A stretch of DNA of 64,000 nucleotides from Maratus speciosus. Taxonomy: Eukaryota > Arthropoda > Arachnida > Araneae > Salticidae. This document shows positions 55,428-64,000 of this stretch, piece after piece. The DNA is taken from contig OZ010792.1 of NCBI GenBank assembly GCA_963932465.1, forward strand, positions 17,749,701 to 17,813,700. The letters are read 5' to 3'. The position numbers were made by a program, and so were the translations under genes. How positions within the stretch are numbered: position 1 is the stretch's first letter; every line of letters begins with the position of its first letter. The notes beneath the pieces were generated by a model, which made no database searches, was not told the DNA's origin, and saw only the letters and a program-made list of their open reading frames with translations.

Positions 55428-55514
55428 TATAATAATTAAAATAAAGTGTAGCGTGACAACCGGGGGTACACAGGGTACCTTAATAAAAGTAAAGTGTACA
55501 CTGTCGGTTGTACA

Positions 55515-57580
55515 CATGGCACCAGTGGCGTATTCAGGGGGTGGGCTGATAGGGCTCCAGCCCCCTCCGAAATTTGTAGAAAAATATCAAACGAAAGTTT
55601 TGCAAAATGTAATGAAACATGCTAAGATAAAATTAAAAAGTAAGCAGAAAAATATTGCGTTTTAGACATGTTTTTATCTTAGAAAGTGTGGTATTTCGCA
55701 GAGACTACGAAATAGCTATTTCAGCCAAGCTTCCGTTATACACAGGATCTCTTTATACGCGTTTTATTATGTAAAACGTGGCATGTGGTGATTGAAAGTG
55801 TATTATTAATTTTAATTAGTTTATAAAACATCAATAAAAGGCTTACTCTTGCTATTTATCAGTTGAAAATCTGCGATTTAAGGTAATGCACAGATTGAGA
55901 CATCGCAGTAGGAACTTCAAAGACTTGAACCTTTTTAACACTTTCCAAACAAAGTTGAAAAGTGTTTATTCATTCGGTTTGTCTGTCCGTCAGTCCGTCT
56001 GTCCACGCTCTAACTACCGTAAATATACTCGGATTTTCATACAATTGATAAAGGTTATTTAGGGTCACAAAAGCATGTTTGTCACAAAAGCATGTTATTA
56101 ACAGTTCATTTACAGGGGCACTCAAAAGTATTCCGTTACATTACGGTATATGGGGAAAATCGTTTGTAGAGTATTTTAATGACATTACGCTATTTCAAAT
56201 ACATTGAAACTGATATAAATCACTGAATTTCAGTTCGATTACGTTAGAACAGGCATTCATAGTATTTTTATTCATTTACAGGGACACACAAAAGAAATCG
56301 GTTTCAGTATTGTCTTTGAGTAACATTTGCTGGAGCGTATGGTTTGAAACTCGGTATGCGCTTTTAAATTTAATGAATTTTTTGCATGTTACCCGTTATA
56401 TATAAATTCTATATCACATATACAGGGCTGCACAAAAGTATTCACGTACCAGGGCGTCTTTATTAGAGGAAATTGCTGAAGGTAAATTTTCAACTGAAGT
56501 ACATGTATTTCTTAAGAGAACTAATCTTTGGCATACATGTAGTTAATTTATATATCATATACAGGGCTGCTGAAAAAATTCGGATAATTTTCCGATTGTA
56601 GATGGGAACAGCTTACATTAGGTTTTGAAATGTGTTATGCTTTTCCATGTGGTTGAATTAGATGTAATTTTTTAATTTTTTAATGCAGTTTTGTTACATT
56701 ATTCTGATCGTGTTGGAAAGTGTTTTATAATCTATGCTTGATGCATGATTTTTTCTTTCTTGTTTAAAAATTCATTCATGTAAATGCTAGGGATGTTACA
56801 TTATAGTCTTGTTATTCAGCTCTTTACAGCGCTGTGACGTGTTATTTAATTTCCATAGGATTACAAAATGTTGACAAAGTTTTTTCTATGGTTGTGTAAC
56901 TTTTTGACCAGAAATAAGCTTTATTTACATTTAAAATACATCATAAATCTAATTGAGCGAGTCTGAACCTGGAATACACAAAAAACTTCCTATCAACCAC
57001 AATTTATGATTAAAAAGAATTCAGAAAATACTGTCAAATTTGGCAGTTAAAGCCGATTTTCGAGTCGTGACAATCTAGGAAAAGTGATCACCAGAGTTAT
57101 CACCTATTCCAAAAGTATCCCATTTATGAGAAAATGGAAAACGCTATTCAGTATTCAAGTATTACAAATGTCATGCATGTATGCTTCAAAATGAATCTTA
57201 GGGAGTGTTAAAGGAGGTAGGGAAGGGATAAAGTGAGAACACTGTTAAAAAATTTTAAATTTTATGTTTACTTCGGTTTTATTTACTATTTATTGAGATA
57301 CCTTTTAATAGATAATTCTCAGTATTGCGTTTTAAAAAATGTGGTATAACCATGGAAATATGCTTCTAAAGACGAAAACCTGCCTAAAACGAATATTTTC
57401 ACACTCCTATGCGATTTCATTTTAGCATGTTTAATTGTATAATAGATGCGTTACATGCTATGGTAAAAAATACTGTTTAAAGCTGAATTTTCTCCGTTTC
57501 TTGTGATTTCCTCTTAGAAACTTTTATTACATCTCAGCCCCCTCCGAAATGATAAGTCTAGATACGCCACTACATGGCAC
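55515..57580. mobile_element. hAT-like element, perfect 8-bp TSD
   Basis: CATGGCAC lies at 55515-55522 and 57573-57580. The element (55523-57572) begins CAGTGGCGTATTCAGGGGG and ends AGTCTAGATACGCCACTA, and both ends continue inward with AGCCCCCTCCGAAAT. It has no transposase; the 146-codon frame at its left is not recognisable. It contains a full R2 copy. Confidence 0.8.
55937..56724 (+). repeat. repeat R2, complete short copy
   Basis: This opens AACACTTTCCAAACAAAGTT and ends GTGTTGGAAAGTGTT, so the two ends are inverted. Subunit cores lie near 56110, 56275, 56420 and 56560. It has fewer subunits than the copy at 51879. Confidence 0.8.
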
Positions 57581-58048
57581 TCAACGTGTTAAAAGCGGAA
57601 TTTTAAGCTGTTTCTTCGTAATTTTAATAACTTAATTTTGTGTCTATTGAAGTTAAACAGTGATTTTTGCTTTGTTGATTAAAAGAAAAAAAATTATCTA
57701 TACCCGTCCATAGCAAATGCATCAGCAAAATATCTAAACATAATTTTCTACTTCTAGCGTTTCAGTTTCCTTTACTTTGTTACCATGCATAGAACTCCAA
57801 TTTTTGCAAATGGAAATCGAAGTTCTTTTCTCGTGATGTTTATTCCATTGCAATGAGCTTCCAACTTCCTTGAAAGATCGTAATTTAATTAAAGAGAGAT
57901 GAAGCCTGTTTATAAGATATTCTGATAAAATTTATTTTCTTTGAAAAAAATATTTTCTCGAATGATATATTTTTAAAATATTGTATTTTGAAAACAATTT
58001 TTAAGTAATCTATCTGATTTTATTTTGCATTTTACTGATACTAATATA

Positions 58049-58254
58049 CCAGCGGCCACTGTTGCCAATAGACTACTTTTTTAAAATTCACATTTCTAGA
58101 TTGGTACCACTTTTTTGAAGGGCTAAAATTCCTCTTACTTAATGACATATTAATTAAGACGGAAACAAGGATAATTTTATCATTTCAAAAAACTGGTGCC
58201 AATAAACAAATCTGAATTTTAAAAAAATAGCCCACTGGCAACACTGTCAGCGGC
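58049..58254. mobile_element. hAT-like MITE, 8-bp TSD, empty site known
   Basis: Element 58057-58246 (190 bp): CACTGTTGCCAATAG ... CCACTGGCAACACTG. CCAGCGGC and TCAGCGGC flank it. The related R7 copy at 62688 reads ATACCAGCGGCAAATCC with a single site. Inner arms: ATTGGTACCACTTTTTTGAA and the inverse AAACTGGTGCCAAT. Confidence 0.9.
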
Positions 58255-58370
58255 GAATCCCTTTATTGAAAATTGGTGAGATTTTTTCCATCAGTAATTT
58301 CTAGTAATTTTTTCCAATACGCTTTTTGGGAAGGTTTTACAAAACGCAAACCATACAGAAAACTGGTTGA

Positions 58371-58544
58371 AGGGTTCGTACGGATCCTGGAATTTCCAGA
58401 GCAGGATATTCCCCTATTCCAGTATTTCCTTATAGAAAATCTCTCCTTAAATAAGACAAAATTTCGTGCGTTTAACAAAGATTTATTTTCCTATAAAAAA
58501 TACTGATATTTTACCTGCAAAATTCCCTGGTCCGTACGAACCCT
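58371..58544. mobile_element. MITE, AGGGTTCGTACGG ends
   Basis: AGGGTTCGTACGG inverts to CCGTACGAACCCT. 174 bp. It is absent from the R7 copy at 62806, which reads GGTTGAAGAAAATGCC. A relative at 33005 carries a further insertion. The target duplication is unclear. The frames over it (77 and 71 codons) are not genes. Confidence 0.75.
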
Positions 58545-59040
58545 GTCGTTTAAAGAGAATGCCTAAACTGGGTAGCTGGAATCGCATTGAAATATACGTA
58601 AAATATCGAACTCAGCTTTAATCATATTACAAAATCATCGTTAACTATTTGAAAAGCGCAATTTTAAGTTGTTTCTTTGGAATTTTAATAACTGAATTTT
58701 TGTCTTTGTTGAAAATAAACGGAGAATCTTGCTTTGTTGAATTTAGAAACTTTATCAGTACTCGCACGCAGCAAATGCATCAGTATAATAACGTCGACTT
58801 CATTATCTAGTTCTAATTTTTTAGTTCCCCTTCCTTTGTTCACGCATATACTACGTGGACTCCCTGAAATGGAAATCAAAGCTCTTTTCTGTTATGTATG
58901 ATTTTTGTACAACAAAAGACGAAAGACGGCTTTCTCCATTTGAATATAAGGTTTCATTGACAAGTCGTGATTTGATCGAAGTCTAAATGAAGATATTCTG
59001 ATGGAATATACTTTGCTTCTGTACGTTGAGAATAATAAAT

Positions 59041-59656
59041 GTATCAGAAGACTATCGCAACATTACTTTTTAGTTCCAAGTTTTCAAATTTCATCTTTTA
59101 TTGGCACAGAGATATTTTGATTTCTTTCACTAAAAATTAAATTTTTTTCTTATCGAATTCCCACCCCGTCTGTTTTTAAAAATATGCATGGATTATTTTG
59201 ATCAAGCATATACACGCTAGAATATTGTATGCACATTCGACTAATATAATAAAAACATGCGATTCTTAATGGAAATTTTCAAATAAAAATATTTTTGTAC
59301 ATTGTCACTTAAAGCCAGGAATTAAAAAAATAAATCGGAAATATAGAATGACAAGCAGGTAAGTGGTGTATAAGGAAATTTGTCCTGTAACTTTTAGACT
59401 TGAGATTATTACATGTGTACGGTTTTTTTTTCTCTGTACAAAATAAAACGAAAATATAAGTTTACCTAACTACAGAGTGCAATTCGTTTTGAAAAAGCAA
59501 CCTTTTCAACAAAAATACTTTATAAACCCAAAATTTCTTATAACATATTAAAATACACAACTTCCAATACGAAAGATTTAAGACATATTTCATGAAAAGG
59601 TCAGAATTCTGTCTACTTTCACTGCTTGGAATTTTTTTTCATTGAATATCTGACAG
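59041..59656. other. AT-rich stretch, nothing recognised
   Basis: No frames or element ends. It lies within the second R7 unit. Confidence 0.4.
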
Positions 59657-60673
59657 TGATGTCTAACCATATAACAATATTAAAATATTTATTTGCTTAA
59701 AAGACGTTATAAAAACACATTAAAAGTAAATGAAAAATCTATATTGACATGTTTTAACTCCTTCACTGTGTCGTCATCATAATGTATAACAGAAAATTAC
59801 AAATACAATGCATATGAAAAATGGAAAAAATCATCGAATATAAACAAGTAATCATATAACGCGCCCTACGTTTTCGCGACCGCACGTGTTCCCACTCTGT
59901 CGCGGCTCCGTAAGTTGTCCAGCCATTCAACCCATAAATTCGGGATACGAAAAGATAATGTATCGTTATAAACTCCTGAACCTCTTAAATAAATTTCAAC
60001 GGATTCTCTTATAAATAATTGTAAATAAAAATTAGACCAACGAAAATTCAATATCATATGTAAAGAACATGTAGCGGACATAAAATATAATAGAGGTAAT
60101 ACTGCTTTATCCCGGCTGAATCAAATAGAGAACATTAACATACTTTTTAGAGAGAGTAGAATAATCTATATTTATTTTAGGTCTAATTTTTATATACAAT
60201 TCTGCTACATGTTCTTTACATATGATATTGAATTTTCGTTGGTCTAATTTTTATTTACAATTATTTATAAGAGAATCCATTGAAATTTATTTAAGAGGTT
60301 CAGGAGTTTGTAACAATACATTATCTTTTCCTATCCTGAATTTATGGTTTGAATGGTTGGACAACCTACGGAATCGCGACATAAGAGGGAACACGTGCGA
60401 TCGCGAAAATGTAGGGCGCGTTATATGATTACTTGCTTATATTCGATGATTTTATCCATTTTTCATATGCATTGTATTTGTAATTTTCTGTTATATATTA
60501 TGATAACGACTCAATGAAAGAGTTGAAACATGTGAATGTAGATTTTTAATTTACTTTTAATGTGTTTTTATAACGTCTTTTAAGCAAATAAATATCTTAA
60601 TATTGTGATATGGTTATTAGTGGACGTAATTTTGGCTTATTACTCGTACTTATTTACATTTGATGTCTAACCA
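59657..60673. mobile_element. foldback of ~0.99 kb between 13-bp direct repeats
   Basis: TGATGTCTAACCA occurs at 59657-59669 and 60661-60673. Between them two arms of about 400 bp (59665-60078 and 60208-60625) are inverted copies, separated by ~130 bp. Landmarks are ACGCGCCCTACGTTTTCGCG with its inverse, and AACGTCTTTTAAGCAAATAA with its inverse. The two 68-71-codon frames (59866-60081 -, 60222-60428 +) are the same arm read on opposite strands, and their differences are not mainly synonymous. Confidence 0.8.
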
Positions 60674-61158
60674 GTTAATTTCGTACTTTTTCGATTTTGT
60701 TTTTTTTTTCCTCAGGAAACTAACATCTTCGGAACCGGTTTCTCATTATTTGCATCAGTTTAATAAGACATTTTATATTTTATTATTTTTCAAGCTTTCT
60801 TTGATGACACCTTGATTTCATAATTAATTAAACTATTAATATATTAGATAATACGTTTGTAATACTGTTTGTAATAAGTAATATACACTTTTACTACACA
60901 TATTTTCCGGTATTTCTAGAAAATATATTTCTTAAAATATATTACTTTTGTATAAATTCTGAATTAAACTTGATTTAAATGAACACGAATTATTTGGGCA
61001 GTTTCGTAATCGAATAATTCGCGAAATATTAATTTTTAGGCAGAATTTCCAAGGTAGATTATTAGTAATGTAACGTAAGCTTGCGGATGTACTCCTTACC
61101 TCTCTGCCGAAGTTTCAATCTAAATTGACTACAGAGACCTGTACTTTTAATTGCACAT
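60674..61158. other. AT-rich stretch, nothing recognised
   Basis: No gene or ends identified. Confidence 0.4.
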
Positions 61159-61350
61159 TTGCAGACTTTCCATAACCACCGCGATCAATGTTCCGTTCTT
61201 TCATGCCTAGGTTTCAGTGTAAGTTTTATTAAAGACCAGTTTTATAATCCTCCTATTCCGAGATCCATTCCTGAATTGAAATCTCGAATTAGCGCAATAT
61301 TTGGTTTGATCGCGTTTTCATGGTCACAAATACGTATTAAAAAAGGACAG
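61159..61350 (+). pseudogene. mariner/IS630 transposase fragment
   Basis: The frame contains VSFIKDQFYNPPIPRSIPEL followed by KSRISAIFGLI. The pattern '.KD.VY.PP.P....EL..RI..A...I' is the conserved C-terminal stretch of the same transposase group as 24030-24170. No terminal repeats were found next to it. Upstream and downstream parts are lost. Confidence 0.55.
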
Positions 61351-62097
61351 CTACATCGAACATTTGTGAAAAAGGTTATCTTTGTGTGTTTCGCTCTCTT
61401 ATAATCACGTGTACTTTCATGTTTAGCTGTGTAATTACCCATAATTAGTCATTTTGTTTGTGGAAAAGTTCCACCAGTAAAAGAAAGCATAAGAATAATT
61501 TTTTTCTCTTTTGTTTTTGATTATTATGTTCATTTAAATGTCAATTTTGCCATTAATTCGCTCACATTGAATTTGTTAATATAAGAATTGACAATGATTT
61601 TTGAGTTTTATATTTACAAAAGTGAAGTATGTTTCCGTAGAAAAATTGAATTAATTAAATTTTTCTACGATAAAATTAATTACGATTAAATTAAATACGA
61701 TTTCTACGATAAAATTAATCGTTTTAATTGAATTTTAATGGAAAATTTCTTTTTATTGATTGGAAAGTTTAGTTCACTTCTTTAATTAAAGAGAGATGAG
61801 ACCTTTTTATAAGATATTCTAATGAAATGTATTTTATTTGAAAATTTTTTGGAAGGATATATTTTTGAAATATTATACAGGGTGTCCGAATCCGATGTCG
61901 CTAATTTAAAACTTCTATTAAAAAATATTTCTGACGTAGGATTGCGCTATTTAAAGAAAATGGCAACCGAAAGTTAAAAGTTTGGCGACAGTTTTTTGTT
62001 ATTGATGCTATGACGCATCTGCTGTCGTTGCGAGCAGACAATGGGAAACATGGAGGCACCGCAGAAGAAAACACAAATTATTTGTTTGCTATGGTGA

Positions 62098-62288
62098 CAG
62101 TGTTGCCAGATTGGGGACTTTCTTGCCCCCAGATTGTTGATTGTCATCTCTTTTTGAAATAGAAAGATTCGGCCTATTTAAAAATAGATTTAAAATTCTG
62201 AAAAATAAGGAGATTTATACTATTTGAAAAAAAAAGTGGTGACAGTCAAATAATCTGAAATAAAAAAGTCCCCAATCTTGCAACACTG
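62098..62288. mobile_element. hAT-like MITE, 8-bp TSD TATGGTGA
   Basis: CAGTGTTGCCAGATTGGGGA inverts to TCCCCAATCTTGCAACACTG. TATGGTGA is repeated exactly at 62090-62097 and 62289-62296. 191 bp. Same family as 4634-4823. Inner right arm AAAGTGGTGACAGTCAAAT. Confidence 0.9.
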
Positions 62289-62411
62289 TATGGTGATGCT
62301 ATCTCGGATAGAAAATGAACTTGATTTGATCAAACGGGTATTTTTTCTGATGAGGCAAGAATTGATGTCTCTAAAAAAGTTAATAAGCACAAATACAGAA
62401 TCTTGGGCGCA

Positions 62412-62498
62412 GAAAATCTCCATGCAGTACAGGAAGGGGAAAGAACCAGCTCAAAATGTGTGGTGCGCACTAAAGGAGCACACGTGGAAGTGCACTGA
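62412..62498 (+). pseudogene. mariner/IS630 transposase C-terminal tail
   Basis: ENLHAVQEGERTSSKC then VVRTKGAHVEVH and TGA. It corresponds to CRATKGAHIEVYY at 24030-24170 and likewise is all that is left besides the N-terminal stub. Confidence 0.65.
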
Positions 62499-62830
62499 TT
62501 TTTTAATTAAAAATTTGTGAGTTCCTGTTATCTATTTTTACATTTTTGCCATGCTTTCTACCTTCTTATTAACTGTAGCAATGTCTCAAAATCAGGGACA
62601 TTTGAATAGGACACCCTGTATTTTGAAAACAATTTTAAAATAACCTGCATGATTTTATTTTGAATTTTTCTGATACAAATATACCAGCGGCAAATCCTCT
62701 TGTTGAAAGTGGGCGGGATTTTCCACACCAGTAATTTATAATGACTTTCCTAATAAGTTTTCTAGGAAATTTTTACCAAGTATGCACTACACAGAAAAAC
62801 TGGTTGAAGAAAATGCCTAGACTGGATAAT

Positions 62831-63238
62831 AGGGCTGACACAGGCGACTATTTTTATAAGCACCAGCATTTTTCTAATATAAATTTTGAGGTATTAGATC
62901 TACCGGGAAATTCTGTCGTTTAACGTTCTTTCACGCCTACTTTTTAAAAATTCTGATTTCTTCATTGGCACCACTTTTTTGAAATGACGAAATTCCGATT
63001 GTTTTCTCTTTAATGTGAAACGTGGAAGCTTTGGGAATTTTACCATTTCAAAAAAGTGGTGTTAATGAAGAAATCAGAATTTAAAAAAAGTACGCGTGAA
63101 AGAAAATTAAACGACAGAATTTTCCGGTAGTCCTAATGTGTTAATCTTGCAAATGTTGTCAAAGTGTCTGTTAAGGATCTCTCTTTTGAGAAAGTGGTGG
63201 CAGTTAGAATTGAAAAAAAGTCGCCTGTGGCAGCCCTG
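62831..63238. mobile_element. hAT-like MITE (CAGGGCTGCCA family) with nested MITE
   Basis: AGGGCTGACACAGGCGACTA inverts to AGTCGCCTGTGGCAGCCCTG. It is related to 25564-25719. A TA-flanked foldback (62903-63127) is inserted inside. Confidence 0.75.
62903..63127. mobile_element. 225-bp foldback MITE, TA target, ~105-bp arms
   Basis: CCGGGAAATTCTGTCGTTT inverts to AAACGACAGAATTTTCCGG. TA lies at 62901-62902 and 63128-63129. The arms include CTGATTTCTTCATTGGCACC then ACTTTTTTGAAATG and their inverse, around a short loop. No coding. Confidence 0.9.
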
Positions 63239-63503
63239 CAGTATGCGTAAAATATCGAATTCAACTTTGGTCATTTAATAAAATCATCTTTAAATGTTTA
63301 AAAAATACATTTTTAAGCTGTTTCTCCAAAAAATTTCACAACTTAGTTTTCGCCTTTCTTGAAAACTTTGTGTAGAAACTTTATCAGTACTTGCACACAG
63401 CAAATGCATCAGTAGAATATCTCTACACCATTATCTAGTTCTGGCTTTTCAATTTCTCTTTTATTGTTGACACAGATACTACGTTGACTCCCTGAAATGG
63501 AAA

Positions 63504-64000
63504 TTAACACTAAAACTACCAAGACCGTCATTTTGACGGTTTTCAAATTTCATGCTTAAAAATTAGATATAATTTATGTATTGTTCTAGAATTTTATGAT
63601 ACGGCTTTTAATGAAATATAAGAATAGTTAAATATTCCTATTCAATTTCCACTCACCCACTTTAATTTCCATAATCATTATGACCTATAACTATTTATAC
63701 CAAGACCCGTCAAAATGACGACTTTGGTAAGGCTGCCACAGGCGACTATTTTTTAATTCTACCTCGCACCAACTTTTCAAAACAAAGATCCTTGCTATAC
63801 CGTTTGACAACATTTACAAGAGAAATATACTGCAAAATTTAATTTCTTAAAATAGTGGTGCGAATACGAAAATACTCGCCTGTGAAGCCCTGCTTTGGCA
63901 ATTTCAAAGTTGAATGATCCAAAGTGTTCGGCACCCGTTATAACGGGCGGGATCTATTTTGCTCCGATTACCATTCCGTTTAGAACTGAACGATCTGACT
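63504..64000 (+). mobile_element. piggyBac-like element R4, runs off window
   Basis: TTAACACTAAAACTACC then a CCGTCATTTTGACGG palindrome. It is the inverted counterpart of 25480-25936, ends not reached here. A hAT-like MITE (63729-63892) sits at the same place as in the other copy. The transposase part, if any, would lie beyond the window. Confidence 0.7.
63729..63892. mobile_element. hAT-like MITE shared by both R4 copies
   Basis: AAGGCTGCCACAGGCGACTA with inverse TCGCCTGTGAAGCCCTG; CTTTGG on both sides. Inner CGCACCAACTTTTCAAAAC. Same insertion as 25564-25719. Confidence 0.75.

Larger units (their letters stand above)
57600..59040 (+). repeat. R7 tandem array, units 1 and start of 2
   Basis: TTTAAGCTGTTTCTTCGTAA at 57605 recurs as TTTAAGTTGTTTCTTTGGAA at 58661, with the same downstream order: TTTGCTTTGTTGA, GCAAATGCATCAG, TATCTAGTTCTAA. 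The unit is about 1.06 kb, of which two MITEs (58057-58246 and 58371-58544) are later additions. Confidence 0.75.
61878..62618 (+). mobile_element. mariner/IS630-type derivative with nested MITE
   Basis: TA then CAGGGTGTCCGAATCC; right side TAGGACACCCTG then TA. The R7 copy at 57974-57990 reads AAATATTGTATTTTG without it. It keeps a start-like segment (MEAPQKKTQIICLLW from 62050) and a C-terminal tail (62412-62498), with a hAT-like MITE between. Confidence 0.85.
61780..63503 (+). repeat. R7 array, rest of unit 2 and unit 3
   Basis: TTTAATTAAAGAGAGATGAG, TATACCAGCGGCAAATCC, AAAACTGGTTGAAG, CGTAAAATATCGAATTCAAC and CCCTGAAATGGAAAT follow the order of 57890-58890. The insertions listed separately (61878-62618 and 62831-63238) are absent from the 57.9-58.6 kb copy. 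Confidence 0.75.

Noticed and set aside
55225..55665. 146-codon plus-strand frame
   Set aside because: It overlaps the end of the Tc1 gene in another frame and crosses two element borders.
59866..60428. Matching frames on opposite strands as a duplicated gene
   Set aside because: They are arms of a palindrome, and differences are not skewed to synonymous positions.

Overview
This is a very AT-rich eukaryotic window with almost no recognisable host coding sequence. No open frame longer than about 150 codons looks like a cellular gene. Nearly everything I can identify is transposable-element DNA, mostly short non-autonomous elements and broken transposases. The Tc1, Tigger/pogo, mariner, piggyBac-like, hAT-like, Mutator-like and Helitron-like types seen here, together with the style of the Tc1 transposase, suggest an arthropod, plausibly a chelicerate such as a spider. 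That assignment is inference. No rRNA, tRNA, CRISPR array, bacterial-type operon or viral gene was seen. Two weak candidates for host exons are reported: 3667-3822 (+) and 45056-45180 (-, with a GTGAGT donor).

Layout. 0-3.1 kb: a 2.88-kb Helitron-like element full of ~305-bp tandem units sits exactly at an A|T site in an older MITE. 3.1-3.6 kb: a TTAA-flanked MITE carries a second MITE. 5.2-8.2 kb: hAT, TTAA and 7-bp-TSD MITEs plus repeat family R1. 8.2-11.2 kb: a Tigger-like element with its end duplicated and a ~145-bp tandem array. 11.3-14.5 kb: a Tigger-like element containing a TTAA MITE that contains a 1.4-kb Helitron-like element. 16.2-19.9 kb: family R2 material with another Tigger remnant and a 556-bp tandem pair. 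20.1-21.6 kb: a 1.44-kb foldback. 21.9-30.2 kb: R1, a Mutator-like MITE inside repeat R3 inside a TTAA MITE, a mariner-type remnant, a piggyBac-like remnant (R4) and a Tc1 remnant. 33.0-38.4 kb: nested foldbacks, a perfect 54-bp palindrome, a Tigger remnant and a 501-bp tandem duplication. 38.7-44.2 kb: more TTAA MITEs, a mariner remnant and a 1.6-kb foldback in repeat R5. 46.7-57.6 kb: R2 copies, a nearly complete Tc1 element (54018-55427) and a hAT-like element with a perfect 8-bp TSD. 57.6-64 kb: an old ~1-kb tandem array (R7) filled with later insertions.

How the parts fit together. Repeat copies lacking an insertion act as empty sites for related copies inside the window. This fixes the boundaries and target duplications of several elements without any database. 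Two patterns stand out. First, there are about fifteen ~200-bp TTAA-flanked MITEs whose terminal repeats differ but whose internal layout is shared. Second, an internal box resembling GGCACCACTTTTTTGAAAT recurs, usually inverted at both ends, in MITEs with TTAA, 8-bp and TA target duplications. All boundaries were read by eye, and superfamily labels rest on ends, target duplications and short protein motifs.
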